From positions 11,185,606-11,249,605 of the forward strand of contig OX463859.1 in assembly GCA_949825065.1 (NCBI GenBank): a stretch of 64,000 nt of DNA, given 5' to 3'. Under the pieces are notes generated by a model, which saw nothing but the letters and a program-made list of their open reading frames with translations, was not told where the DNA came from and did not search any database. The DNA comes from Odontocerum albicorne. Taxonomy: Eukaryota > Arthropoda > Insecta > Trichoptera > Odontoceridae. The translations under genes and the position numbers were made by a program. Below are positions 11,314 to 24,215 of the stretch, piece by piece; the stretch's first letter is position 1, and each line of letters opens with the position of its first letter.

Positions 11314-11577
11314 TGAAAACGTAAATTTGAAATTTGGGTATGAATATATTCAAAAATTGTGTTGAACTTTAATTATGCTGAAAAGTTCCAGAGAAGTGTT
11401 TAATACAGATTATTCAATAATTACCTATTGAAACTTTTTTACTACGATTATGGATCAATCTTTAGTTTTTGTACATCTTGAAAAATGTGCCGCTCCTCTT
11501 GCCCACCCATTGTTCTGCCCCTGCTTCTTTCCCCACTACTTTGAAGTTGTCAATTTGCCTGATCTAAGGCCTCGGCC

Positions 11578-11958
11578 ACACCGATAGAAGCCTCGCTTGG
11601 TGCTTAGATTTACGCTGCGATCAATTTACATCAAGTGATTTTACAAGATGGAGGAAGTTTTATTCCGCAATTCTTTGTAGAGAAGTGGAAACTCTCCACT
11701 CCATACTTCTAGATAAATTAACATTATGCACCCAACAAGTTCGAATTTGAGATGTTCGAAATTTTAAACTTAAATTCTCTGAGAAGTAGCTTTCTGGTTA
11801 GTTTTGAGAGTGGCATCGTTTGTTGACTCAACCGCTCCCAAATGTCAAATGAATTTGTGCGAAGCACTTTGGTGTGACCAAGCCTGAAGTCATCTAGTCT
11901 ATTAGTCACGTAGCACCTAGCTTAGCACTAAGCGAAGCACTTTGGTGTAGCCTTAGCC
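11578..11958. mobile_element. PIF/Harbinger-type MITE, 381 bp
   Basis: Terminal inverted repeats start GGCCTCGGCCACACC on the left and, inverted, GGCTAAGGCTACACC on the right. Similarity continues inward through 'gcttcgcttagtgct'. Both ends are flanked by TAA (11575-11577 and 11959-11961), the TWA target preference of PIF/Harbinger elements. No transposase frame is present, so it is non-autonomous. Confidence 0.65.
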
Positions 11959-12689
11959 TAAATTTTGCGTCAAGTATGTTTATACGGGGCAAAATCAAAG
12001 TAGATATGTAACAATTGAGCATGGATGCGTACTTGCTTCCTGGGAACATTATTCATTGGAACATTAAAAAAATAACAAGGAACCAACAATTTTAACAAGC
12101 TTTTTACAACCTTCCACCGATCTCCTTTGATCTTGGACTCCTAGACAGTACAACGTTACTTTATAAAATCAATCGACCGAAAACACAATCAGTCAAATTT
12201 ATTCAATCGTCTACGTGTCGATTCAACTGGCTACCTTCTGCCTTTTGGAACTCGCCAGAGAGCCTCAGTAGGTCGGCTGATAGGCAGCAAGGCAAATTAA
12301 TCACGGATAGGCATTGTATCTGCTGCGGACTGTCAAACGAATGGTACTAAAGACATGTCCTCTGTCTTGTGCCGCCACTGTTGTACAATATCTGTGCTGG
12401 AATAAGATATGTTGTCCTGATACAATATATGTATTTAAACATTAATTTGCGTTTTTGATACAAAATAATACAAAAAAAAAAATTCAAAAAATCAACATTG
12501 ACATATAACCACGTGTTTCATTCCTGATTTTTTTTCCTTTTCTCTCCACCATCCCTTCCTTTTCCTTTGATTGATGATATCTCACTTTATGTGAAAAGGA
12601 ATGTTCGGATGATTGTCCGTCTTTGTGGATGGATAGCCATTTGAATGTTTTTCGCGACCATGTAACTTGCTTCATTTACTTTTGTCAAG
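11959..12689. other. Intergenic sequence, nothing recognised
   Basis: No supported gene. A somewhat GC-richer patch at 12230-12400 has no open frame or recognised motif. Confidence 0.4.
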
Positions 12690-12765
12690 TTGATTGGAAG
12701 AGATTACAACCTGGCAATAAGCCCGCCAAATCGCATTTGCAATAAACGTGTTAAATAAATAAATA
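12690..12765 (+). repeat. SINE-A tail only
   Basis: 'gattggaagagattacaacc' with the partner 'ggcaataagcccgcc', ending in AAATAAATAAATAA. The tRNA head is absent. Confidence 0.55.
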
Positions 12766-12784
12766 AATAATAAGCACAACAGGT

Positions 12785-13015
12785 CAGCGTTCATAGTCTA
12801 ACGGTTAGCGTTTACGCTAAGCAAGCGAGTGCCCATGGTTCGATTCTTGGCTGATTCACTTCCTGACTGGTTTTACTCTTAGGCTATTTATCATAGTTAA
12901 TATTTTTTTTCTGTAGCTTAAATGCTGTTTATCATTAATTCATACAGCGCTTTTAAGCAATGTAATATATCGTATTGTATAAAAAAACTGCCTAAAAATC
13001 TGCTCTGATCAAATC
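12785..13015 (+). repeat. SINE-B
   Basis: Head 'tagtctaacggttagc', box B 'catggttcgattcttgg', then 'ttcacttcctgactgg', 'tttatcattaattcatacag' and 'gcttttaagcaat'. It is longer than the copy at 9594 and shares its body with 14925-15165. Confidence 0.65.
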
Positions 13016-14355
13016 ATTGTTTTACCGTGGTTTTACTTACCTTCGAAACATTTAGCTTGATCTGTCAATACTGTGTGCTTACTGTGCAATCGCTTGTACA
13101 TAATTAATTAATATACGTATAGGTGCCTTTCATCCACATAATAGCTGCAAATTATACTAGATCACATCTATCGTTATACAATAGAAGAAGAAAAAACAGT
13201 GTTAGACAAACCCAACAAAGTAATAAAGCAAACCCACATGGTTGACTGAATAAATCTCATCAAAAACAATTTCTTCTCTTTGCTCTACAAAGTGGTGAAA
13301 GTCATATGAATGTCTATGATATATGTTACTGATAGTGGTAACTACGTTATTGTGGAATACAATATTTTCAAAATGGCTTTAAAAAAACGTACAGCCAGAA
13401 GATACTTGGAGAGTTAATTTTTTATTGAAAATCTTATACTATATAATACGTTTTTCTTCTGTCTAAGAAGGTTAATATACTTACGAGAGTAATTCCTACC
13501 AACTTTTCCGTTATAAGCACAGGCTTCCGAAGCATCATCTGTAGCCTGACTAGTCCAGATACAGTATTAACCGTAAGAATTAAGTTCTGAGTGAATGTGA
13601 TGGAATACAAGTAGCCTGAAACGAGTGGACATGTACATGTATACACGTATTAAACTAATTAATTGTAAGAATTGTTATCTAGTTATAAGTAAGTTTGGAT
13701 GTGTTAACTACTTCCATGAAATTGTATATTACTCGTAAGATTATTAAAAATAAAAAAATTACATGCAGGAAATTAAAATTAAGTTTGTTCATAGTTATAC
13801 TCGTAATAAATAAATTAGATTAGTTCTTCAGATATGAATTTAGCAAATGTTCGTATTACTTTATTAAATGAAAAAAAAAGGTTTACATTAGGTTTTTTTT
13901 CTTATAAAAACATAAGTAAATTGATTCACTGAACTTAAATGAAGTAAAGTCAAGTATTATTTTTCACAAATAAATTTAATATTCACGTCGCGGACAACAA
14001 TGGTAAAAGCAAATATAAACCATTTTATTGCAGCAATAAAATGCCGCCAGCACTTACGACTGATTCAGCCCCGTTTTATCGAGGCATAAATGGAGGTGAC
14101 TGGTGCCTTTAGTCCGGCAATTCAATTAGCGCGATCACTGTCTAGCCGTTAAGCGGAAAAAAACGTTAAGAATAGACGTTGTTCGTAGTCTGACTGTACT
14201 TGTAAAAAGTTCTGTTAACTTCTTGAGAAGTTAACTGAAAAGTTGTTTTATTATGTAAATAAATTCGTTGACCTCTGATACTTTGAGGATAGAGATTTCG
14301 ATGGTTTTTCAGGCGTTTCATCTTGAGAAATGATGCGTTTAATTTTAACACATTG
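13016..14355. other. AT-rich intergenic sequence
   Basis: No gene supported. A GC-richer patch at 14030-14140 has no open frame or recognised motif. Confidence 0.4.
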
Positions 14356-14356
14356 A

Positions 14357-14760
14357 CAAAAGGCAGTAAGACTTAATGCTACATTTCATCACCATCGTCA
14401 CCATCACGCCATTACCCTATTTGGGTAGGCAAATAATTTTCATTTTAATATATTGTGCCACACTTTTTTGTGCCACGTCTAAAAACCTCGTAATGCGTGT
14501 TTTTTTTCCAAAATAAACCCTTTTTACTTTTCCTATTTTCGAAATTTGATCACTTTGTTCGTACACGTTTTGATAAATCTTCCCATACTTCTCAAATATT
14601 CTATAATACTTGTATACATACTCGTATATATATTTTAATATTTCACAATTCATCCTTTCCACGTGGCTGAACCATCCCAATGCTGATTTCTTCATCTTAA
14701 GAACTGGATCTTTTTTCAACCTGCATTATTTCCTAATGTCATCATTCTTTATTGTATAAT
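14357..14760 (-). repeat. RTE-type LINE 3' fragment
   Basis: On the minus strand a frame includes 'LGWFSHVERMN' near 14650-14680, matching the W(F/Y)GHV-RM motif near the end of RTE ORFs. Downstream 'gggtaggcaaataa' corresponds to the usual 3' end. Several stops. Confidence 0.5.
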
Positions 14761-14924
14761 CCATTTTTTAATTCCACAATCTCTCATTTCTACCACAGCA
14801 ATTTTCCTTTCGTCATTCTTTTGCCACATTTAAGTTTCATTTGCATATCCTATTGTTGGGACTAAGTTTCCATTATGAACAACCAGCTTATCTGAAAATG
14901 ACCCATCGTCAAATAAATTGTCGT

Positions 14925-15165
14925 ACGGTAAACACATTTTTCGGAGGACGCAGTATATCGGTAACCAATCATGCTGAACGTCGCTCCAGGCTCAGTTCTT
15001 CACGGATTCAATTTCTGACTAGTTTTACTTTTAGACCATTGACATTTTAATTCGTGTTTTTCCGTGGGTTTTATGCTTATCATAAATTAGTCTAGTGTTA
15101 GTAAGCAACACAAAAAAGCGCTATGTAAAACTGCCTAATGAAAACCTGCAGCAGATTAAACTTAC
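14925..15165 (+). repeat. Degenerate SINE-B
   Basis: The head is poorly kept ('gtcgtacggtaaac', 'ttcacggattcaatttctga'), but the body 'ctagttttacttttagacc', 'ttatgcttatcataaattag', 'gcgctatgtaaaactgcc' and 'ctgcagcagatt' is clear. Confidence 0.5.
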
Positions 15166-15455
15166 CGAAAGTGCTAAGTCTACCATTAAACTTACCATCA
15201 GATTAAACCTACCATTAATTCATATAGCACTACTAAGCAATATCATAAATCCCACTGTATAAAGTGCTAAGTCTATCATTAAACTTACCATCAGATTAAA
15301 CCTACCATTAATTCATATAGCACTACTAAGCAATATCACAAATCCCACTGTATAAAGTGCTAAGTCTACCATTAAACTTGCCATCAGATTAAACCTACCA
15401 TTAATTCATATAGCACTACTTAGCAATATAATAAATCCCACTGTATAAAAAACTC
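15166..15455. repeat. ~93-bp tandem repeat, 3 copies
   Basis: Units start with 'gtgctaagtctaycattaaa' near 15170, 15263 and 15357 and run to 'aatcccactgtataaa'. The unit contains SINE-B body words (attcatatagc, aagcaatat), so it is an amplified part of the SINE-B beside it. Confidence 0.8.
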
Positions 15456-15760
15456 TGTCTAACGAAAGGCTGCAGCGTATTTAATCGTCGCAGAACCTGC
15501 CATCGGAACTTAGGGTTATATCTATAAAGTCTGTTTGCTTACTGAAGGCCAATAGGTTACATACTAGACTAATACAGGATATGCGTTTCCCATTCACACG
15601 ATGCGTGGCTATCACATCCCATCAACTAGGGATACCCTATCGGTATATCATAAAATAAAACATTGTAAGACGAATCCAGCACTATAAAATCTGAATTTAT
15701 GTATTTTTTCTATCTTATACGGATACACTAGATGAGCAGGTTCTACTACTCGTATTATTC
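15456..15760. other. Intergenic sequence, nothing recognised
   Basis: Starts with the last SINE-B words ('ctgcagcgtatttaatcg'), then unassigned AT-rich DNA. Confidence 0.35.
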
Positions 15761-15922
15761 ATAACATTTGGTGTTCCTTGACCTAACCTTTGGTGACCAT
15801 AACATTTGGCGTTCCTTGACCTAACCTTTGGTGACCATAACATTTGGTGTTCCTTGACCTAACCTTTGATGACCATAACATTTGTTGTTCCTTGACTTAA
15901 CCTTTGGTGACCATAATATTTG
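15761..15922. repeat. 38-bp tandem repeat, 4 copies plus part
   Basis: Units of 'ataacatttggtgttccttg' plus 'acctaacctttggtgacc' begin at 15761, 15799, 15837 and 15875; a partial fifth begins at 15913. Confidence 0.9.
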
Positions 15923-16085
15923 TGTGTTCATTAATACAGGAATGTTCTTGAGGTCATCTTTATGATCGGAAAAGACTGCTCTTCCTAATTTTCTAAAAAA
16001 ATAAAATTATATAATCCAATATTCACTCTACTGCCTACTACAATTTTTCTTTTACAATTTGACACGGCCATCTTTTAACTAGTTT

Positions 16086-17005
16086 AATATAAATTATCAA
16101 CTATTTGAAGGCGACAACTCAACTCAGTGAGTGCGGAAACGACTCATAGCCTTTATCTTTTTTACATCCAAATATGCTCAGAGTTGCTGGCTTTAAAATT
16201 GAACGTTCCAAAACATACATTGTTATAATCAGTCTAGTTCATAATAGAATAACAATTGAATAGAATAATTTGATTAGTAAAATACATTAGCTACTATTTG
16301 AAGGCAAAATTACTCGACTCCGCGACTGCATAAACGACTTCCCTTTTATTGCCCTCTACTTTCTTATGTCCGATTAAACCTGAAGCTGTCAGCTTTAAAA
16401 AAGGAATCTTCCACAACCTAATAGTGTAATAGATATTTCTTATTTCCCATTAAAACAGTGATTGAATGTAATAATTTTAATGGTTAAATATATATTATAC
16501 ATTATCTACTATTCGAAAGGAATGGTATTGACTCCGCGAGTGCGGAAACGACTTCACGTTTTATAGTCTTTCTTATGTCCGTTAAGCCTGGAGCTTAAAT
16601 ATCTTAAAAATGGATTTTTCTACGACTTAATAGTGTGATTTGTCCAGTTCCATATTTGAATAGTGATTGAACTGAATAATTTAACTGGTTAAGTATATTA
16701 AGTATCAGTTACTCTTCAAGACAATGACTCGACTCCGCGAATGCGGCAGTCGCTTCGCCTATTAGCGCCTTTGTCTTTCTTATTTGCGAGTAAACATTGC
16801 CATTCAGCTTTAAAAAGGAATATTTATGTATATTGCACATTAGTTTAATATGTTGTACATTAGCTATTATGTTATTCGAAGGTAACTACTCGACTCTGTG
16901 AATACGGAAACTGCATCAACTGTTATAGCGTCTATATTTATTACGTCCGATGAAGTCCTGAGTTGCTGGCTTTAAAATGAACGCTTTAAAACGTATACTA
17001 TAATC
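16086..17005. repeat. Five diverged ~205-bp tandem units with a conserved core
   Basis: Units start near 16086, 16287, 16500, 16701 and 16861. Most of the unit has diverged, yet the block 'actcgactccgcgagtgcgg' plus 'aaacgacttc', a following 'tttcttatgtccgattaaac' and 'cagctttaaaaa' stay recognisable. The core is GC-rich in an AT-rich setting. Neither strand keeps one reading frame through the core, so it is not evidently coding. Function unknown; an old satellite or a noncoding RNA/regulatory array are both possible. Confidence 0.7.
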
Positions 17006-17627
17006 TGCCCATATCCGCATATGATTTTTTTTTCTCTGCGACTAGTTCGATGCCTTGTCCATTCAAATAAAAAAAAAATTAAAAAAACAAATCGTTAAAG
17101 TAAAAAAAAAACTGTCGATCAAAGTAAACATGATTTTCAATTTATCTTAATCTAATTTGAGTGCCTTTAACAAGCGCAAACGTATTTTTAACAAAACACA
17201 GCTTTCAACAAAAAAAATCCCCGCCTTTCAAATAATTAATTCAATGTCTTTTTTTACCCTCCTCTTTCGAATCTGGGCATATGGCGTAACGTTTAAAGCT
17301 GACCAGCCTTTGGAGACGCAATTAATTGGTTTTCAATCAGCCACGACCAGCCGGATGTCGGCAGACTCCAAAGATAATAAAGGACATCTTCTAACAATTA
17401 TCTATGCACGTCGCTCGTCTCTGATTTGTCTAGTCTGGTTTATCTATGGCCATATATAGAGTGTCAGTGGTAACGAGAGCTGGATAATTTTTTTTGGAAT
17501 GTTTGAAATGAAGACGACGTATTTTTTTTATTTCAAGCAAAGTGAATAGATCTGCACTGTTTTGTATTGTATTTTATTGTATTATAGGCAATAAATCCAC
17601 CAGGTTGTAATGTATAACTTTTCGTTG
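17006..17627. other. Intergenic sequence, nothing recognised
   Basis: A 100-codon open frame at 17157-17459 shows no recognisable domain or signal and is judged fortuitous. A 'ttgtattgtattttattgt' run near 17565 resembles a SINE-A poly-A-side tail. Confidence 0.4.
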
Positions 17628-17815
17628 TATATAGTACAGCCTGGTCAATTTATTGCCGTGTGGTATCTTCCAATCAACAAGAAAAATGTCAAAGAAGCTT
17701 TAAGTAAAAACCAAACGAGAAACTTTTTAAATTTTATATGGTAACAGCGGGAATCGAACTCGCATATCTCAAATGGAAGACAGCCGTCTTACCAACTAGA
17801 GCACGGAGATCGATT
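17628..17815 (-). repeat. SINE-A
   Basis: Minus-strand copy. The tail 'ttattgccgtgtggtatctt' is at 17651-17670, the box B equivalent 'gggaatcgaactcgca' near 17748 and the box A equivalent 'accaactagagca' near 17790. Full length. Confidence 0.7.
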
Positions 17816-18395
17816 TTTTAAACATAATTATAATTGGAGATTTTTTTAGTTTAGTTAACTGTATTCTGATATGGAACAAGATCTACACATCCCTTTTGAT
17901 CTTTCAGTAAACCTTTGTTTTTTGCAGCCTTTATTTTTCAATATATGAGCTGGTTTGAAATTTTGAACGCGTCATTTTTTACGCTGTACCGCGAATTTAA
18001 TATTTACGTTATTTCACACCTACCTTTAAAGTGCGCAAACATATAATTCCTAGAATAACTGTAAAATTGTATGGTTTTGTATAGTTTTTTTAATATTCCT
18101 ACTGATTTATGGCATAAAATTTTCTGAGTACATGCCCCAAAATAAATTTTACAATAATAGAATGGTCACCCTCTATTTTCTAATACTATAATTTATTTCT
18201 ATCATTTGTCTATAATTTCATTTCTCACGCTCAATTGGTTTGAAAATTTTGACTCACTACATTTTGATATAATTTCGTAAATAAAAGTAGAAAGCCTGGT
18301 ACAGGAAGAACCAGGAAACTATAGTTTGACTAGTGAATGATATTTTGAAATAAGGAAATATTGGAAGTCAGAGAAATCGTATGAGGATGTAGCAA
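17816..18395. other. AT-rich intergenic sequence
   Basis: No open frame or repeat signature recognised. Confidence 0.4.
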
Positions 18396-18492
18396 CGACA
18401 GAGCATGTGTGTCGAGATAAGAAAGTTTGGCACTCTGTCATCTTCGCTTATCCATTGTTAGGGAAGTGGTATGACGGTATGTATGTACGAGT
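18396..18492 (+). repeat. RTE-type LINE 3' terminal fragment
   Basis: 'gtcgagataagaaagtttgg' followed by 'gggaagtggtatgacgg' matches the 3' end of the RTE fragments at 46740-46880 and 35685-36000. Confidence 0.45.
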
Positions 18493-18604
18493 ATATGATT
18501 GAATTTTTTTAATCGATTGTGGGTGTTATTGCCTCTCCACTTATAGTTTGGGTATAATCTAAAAACTTTACCACTCAAACAACAATTGTCACAACGTGTG
18601 TAAC

Positions 18605-18695
18605 TCCTGCCTGGTCGTTTGGAAGAGATTGCCGTAAAACAATAAACCCGTCGATGGTGTCTTTGCGTGATTAAGTGCCAAATAAATAATAATAT
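18605..18695 (+). repeat. SINE-A tail only
   Basis: 'tggtcgtttggaagagattg' plus 'caataaacccgtcg', ending in AAATAAATAATAAT. Confidence 0.5.
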
Positions 18696-18976
18696 TTTTT
18701 TGTATTTTTCGTTTCAATCTGTACATTTTTACTTTTATCTAATTTTCCTGAAGAAACAACTTAATCTGGTTAATGTTATTGTCTAAGTAGCAGGTAGCCA
18801 ATACTTTTACACGACAAAACATGTTCAAATCTTTTCAAACTAATCAAAAAGGTGTTAAAGAGGTTTTTTGTGAAAACCAAACTCGAATCTTATTTTCAAC
18901 TATCTATGTTCTAACAATAATCGAACCTGTAGCGCTCGAAAGTCAGTATTTCCATTAACTTCATACATTTTAAATA

Positions 18977-21594
18977 TTTTACCAAGGGACATAGATATTC
19001 ACATAAGTTGTCCACCCGTGGCTTGGATAATAAGTTGATACCATTTTACCAAGGGACATAGATATTCACATAAGTTGTCCATCCCTGGCTTGGATAATAA
19101 GTTGATATCATTTTACCAAGGGACATAGATATTCACATAAGTTGTCCATTCCTGGCTTGGATAATAAGTTGATACCATTTTACCAAGGGACATAGATATT
19201 CACATAAGTTGTCCATCCCTGGCTTGGATAATAAGTTGATACCATTTTACCAAGGGACATAGATATTCACATAAGTTGTCCATCCCTGGCTTGGATAATA
19301 AGTGAATACCATTTTACCAAGGGACATAGATATTCACATAAGTTGTCCATCCCTGGCTTGGATAATAAGTTGATACCATTTTACCAAGGGACATAGATAT
19401 TCACATAAGTTGTCCATCCCTGGCTTGGATAATAAGTTGATACCATTTTACCAAGGGACATAGATATTCACATAAGTTGTCCATCCCTGGCTTGGATAAT
19501 AAGTTGATACCATTTTACCAAGGGACATAGATATTCACATAAGTTGTCCATTCCTGGCTTGGATAATAAGTTGATACCATTTTACCAAGGGACATAGATA
19601 TTCACATAAGTTGTCCATCCCTGGCTTGGATAATAAGTTGATACCATTTTACCAAGGGACATAGATATTCACATAAGTTGTCCATCCCTGGCTTGGATAA
19701 TAAGTGAATACCATTTTACCAAGGGACATAGATATTCACATAAGTTGTCCATCCCTGGCTTGGATAATAAGTTGATACCATTTTACCAAGGGACATAGAT
19801 ATTCACATAAGTTGTCCATCCCTGGCTTGGATAATAAGTTGATACCATTTTACCAAGGGACATAGATATTCACATAAGTTGTCCATCCCTGGCTTGGATA
19901 ATAAGTTGATACCATTTTACCAAGGGACATAGATATTCACATAAGTTGTCCATTCCTGGCTTGGATAATAAGTTGATACCATTTTACCAAGGGACATAGA
20001 TATTCACATAAGTTGTCCATCCCTGGCTTGGATAATAAGTTGATACCATTTTACCAAGGGACATAGATATTCACATAAGTTGTCCATCCCTGGCTTGGAT
20101 AATAAGTGAATACCATTTTACCAAGGGACATAGATATTCACATAAGTTGTCCATCCCTGGCTTGGATAATAAGTTGATACCATTTTACCAAGGGACATAG
20201 ATATTCACATAAGTTCTCCATTCCTGGCTTGGATAATAAGTTGATACCATTTTACCAAGGGACATAGATATTCACATAAGTTGTCCATCCCTGGCTTGGA
20301 TAATAAGTTGATACCATTTTACCAAGGGACATAGATATTCACATAAGTTGTCCATCCCTGGCTTGGATAATAAGTGAATACCATTTTACCAAGGGACATA
20401 GATATTCACATAAGTTGTCCATCCCTGGCTTGGATAATAAGTGAATACCATTTTACCAAGGGACATAGATATTCACATAAGTTGTCCATCCCTGGCTTGG
20501 ATAATAAGTTGATACCATTTTACCAAGGGACATAGATATTCACATAAGTTGTCCATCCCTGGCTTGGATAATAAGTTGATACCATTTTACCAAGGGACAT
20601 AGATATTCACATAAGTTGTCCATTCCTGGCTTGGATAATAAGTTGATACCATTTTACCAAGGGACATAGATATTCACATAAGTTCTCCATTCCTGGCTTG
20701 GATAATAAGTTGATACCATTTTACCAAGGGACATAGATATTCACATAAGTTGTCCATCCCTGGCTTGGATAATAAGTTGATACCATTTTACCAAGGGACA
20801 TAGATATTCACATAAGTTGTCCATCCCTGGCTTGGATAATAAGTGAATACCATTTTACCAAGGGACATAGATATTCACATAAGTTGTCCATCCCTGGCTT
20901 GGATAATAAGTGAATACCATTTTACCAAGGGACATAGATATTCACATAAGTTGTCCATCCCTGGCTTGGATAATAAGTTGATACCATTTTACCAAGGGAC
21001 ATAGATATTCACATAAGTTGTCCATCCCTGGCTTGGATAATAAGTTGATACCATTTTACCAAGGGACATAGATATTCACATAAGTTGTCCATTCCTGGCT
21101 TGGATAATAAGTTGATACCATTTTACCAAGGGACATAGATATTCACATAAGTTGTCCATCCCTGGCTTGGATAATAAGTTGATACCATTTTACCAAGGGA
21201 CATAGATATTCACATAAGTTGTCCATCCCTGGCTTGGATAATAAGTTGATACCATTTTACCAAGGGACATAGATATTCACATAAGTTGTCCATTCCTGGC
21301 TTGGATAATAAGTTGATACCATTTTACCAAGGGACATAGATATTCACATAAGTTGTCCATCCCTGGCTTGGATAATAAGTTGATACCATTTTACCAAGGG
21401 ACATAGATATTCACATAAGTTGTCCATCCCTGGCTTGGATAATAAGTGAATACCATTTTACCAAGGGACATAGATATTCACATAAGTTGTCCATCCCTGG
21501 CTTGGATAATAAGTTGATACCATTTTACCAAGGGACATAGATATTCACATAAGTTGTCCATCCCTGGCTTGGATAATAAGTTGATACCATTTTG
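18977..21594. repeat. 67-bp minisatellite, 39 copies, with higher-order repeats
   Basis: Units of exactly 67 bp run from 'ttttaccaagggacatagat' to 'ttggataataagttgat'. Most units are identical except at three sites: tccat(C/T)cctgg, aag(ttgat/tgaat)acc and gtt(g/c)tcc. The tgaat variant recurs at 402-bp spacing (starts of the following acc at 19308, 19710, 20112), a 6-unit higher-order repeat. Later the pair at 20380/20447 recurs at 20849/20916, 469 bp or 7 units on. The first two units are the most divergent. 67 is not a multiple of 3 and no frame runs through. Confidence 0.95.
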
Positions 21595-21989
21595 ATTGTT
21601 GGCAAAATGTTGCAGTGACGTGATTAAAAACAACATTAGTTACGGTGAAGGCTGGACATCTGGTTGTGGACTACACAGACAAAGGAGCTGAGCGCACGTG
21701 TACTTGGGTTGCATGAAGTGGGATCCACCTAAGTAGACGAAGGGTTGTCGATCAATATAAGAAGTAGCATTCATCCATTTTTTCATTCGTATGGTACTCC
21801 ACAACATATCAAAACTGATGATTCCAAGACATTGAAGAGCCTGATAGGGAGACTAAATTGTTTTTAGCCACATTAATTTATATTTCAGATAAAGATCCAC
21901 TGCAATAGGCACGAAACTCATCACGCGTTTCGATAATACTACCTTACACGTGAAGAAATAACAACACTCGTACAAATCTATGTTAGCAT
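21595..21989. other. Unique sequence next to the minisatellite
   Basis: No open frame or repeat found. It is slightly GC-richer than average (21640-21760). Confidence 0.4.
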
Positions 21990-22120
21990 ATTTAGTATTG
22001 TTACTAGACAAATTATTTTACCAGACTGGAATCTTTTTTAAGCTTCCATTGGGAATCGAACCCGACACTTCCGGATATAATTCGAACACCTTAACAACTC
22101 GGTTATGAATCTGATCTCAC
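21990..22120 (-). repeat. SINE-C
   Basis: Minus-strand tRNA-like head (box B equivalent 'gggaatcgaacccgaca', box A equivalent 'aacaactcggtta') joined to a body 'ccagtctggtaaaataattt' on the minus strand. The body differs from SINE-A. Copies at 35495, 43735 and 63200. Confidence 0.6.
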
Positions 22121-22321
22121 CACGAAGTTTCACGTAAACACTATATTAGTAACATGGTAAAAAATTTACATTTTATAAGTTTAATGTCCTTCAAAAATTT
22201 GAACCATAGGTAGGTAAATAACGTAGCGATGTTTCAGAACTCCTATTATCCGAAAAGTCTTTTAAAAATGTATTATATAAAAGAGACCTACTCGTACTAA
22301 GCGTTAGTACTGTAAAATGAG

Positions 22322-22470
22322 AGGGGCCTTGCTGCAAGGTAATATGCTAGACTTCCGTGCAGAAGGTCGCCAGATCGATCTCCAGCCTGTGTGGTATTCC
22401 TCTGGAATGACAGAAGATTTTTCCATCTTCTATTTGGGGGCCTAAGAATGACAAAAATGTTGGTCAATTC
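22322..22470 (+). repeat. tRNA-like dispersed repeat, weak
   Basis: 'aaggtcgccagatcgatctc' resembles a box-B region and 'ggccttgctgcaaggtaata' could be a box-A region. No second copy was found in the window. The assignment is weak. Confidence 0.25.
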
Positions 22471-22659
22471 TATTATTTAAAAATTATATATTGTCGGGAT
22501 GTTTGGATGTAAACAGTCTTGAATGCGTCAACAATCGAACTCGGCAAGTATGTTAACGGCTGTGCCACGATGAAAATCGACTTAGTATGCTTTTGATATC
22601 ATATTGATTGAGTTTCATTTGTTGACCAAGTCCATAATAATGAATGACACCTGGAAACG

Positions 22660-22895
22660 GATGAATAAAGCTATAAAAGTATTATTCACGATAAAAAGGA
22701 CAAATAAGAGTACTTTGGACACATAATGCGCGAAGTAAAATATGAAATTCTTCAACTGATATTGTTGGATAAAATTTAAGACAGAAGAAATGCGGGAAGA
22801 AGGTTGAGGAACTTACGGGAGGGGTTTAACTGTGATACTATATATTTGTTCAGAGCTACTGCACTAAAGATCGAGGTAGCCATGATGATCACATT
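22660..22895 (+). repeat. RTE-type LINE C-terminal fragment
   Basis: In shifting frames it resembles the RTE tail 'EYFGHIMR', 'KYEILQLI', 'RRNAGRR', 'LRNLREGFNCDT', 'LFRATALKIEVAMMI'. At least three frameshifts. Distinct subfamily from the fragment at 27612-27890. Confidence 0.6.
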
Positions 22896-22974
22896 TATGC
22901 TTATTTACATGTTATTTATGAAGAAGTTACATTAAGGCCTTTTAACATGTTATTTATTTATTTTATATAGCATA

Positions 22975-23220
22975 CATAAATATGCCAGACTCTCAGATTC
23001 CCGATAGACATCCAAAACAATCAAGTGGTACCCAAGAGGCATAAAAATATCCAGAAAAAAAAAACAAAGTACGAGTACGCCGGATGGATGAAATCAGAAA
23101 GCATGGCAACATCATATGGGACTAACAAGCACAAAACCGAATGACTTGGAGTCATCTTGGGGAGACCTACATCCCACAGTGGATCGACCCAAGTTGACAA
23201 TGATGATGATGATGATGACA
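22975..23220 (+). repeat. RTE LINE 3' end with GATGAT tail
   Basis: Closely parallels 50630-50838: 'cagattcccgat', 'ggtacccaagaggc', 'gaagcatggca', 'ttggagtca', 'ttggggagacctac' and 'cagtggatcgacc' are shared in order. It ends in (GAT)n at 23200-23217, the simple-repeat tail expected of RTE elements. Confidence 0.8.
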
Positions 23221-23521
23221 TAAACAGATAAAACCCAATTACATTGAAAGCTTTAAGATAAATACACGTATCATATATACAGTATAAAACAATTAAATAA
23301 TTGATTATTATTTAGCCGAAACAACCCATTTCCATTAATAAGAAAGCTTTATGTACTTTATACATAATCATTTTCTGAAATTTGAAGACGTTAATATCCG
23401 AGGCCTAAATCAAAACAGACATCCCGTAAAGCAGAGGAAGATAATTTGCCAAGTTAGCTAGTTATTGCCAGTCTAAACAAATTAATATTTCTTATCTCAA
23501 GTAGTTTTTAGGAACAAAAAG

Positions 23522-24215
<694 letters not shown>

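Noticed and set aside
17157..17459. 100-codon ORF as a possible gene
   Set aside because: No recognisable domain, signal peptide, splice context or repeat in the window; the length is within chance expectation for 64 kb.
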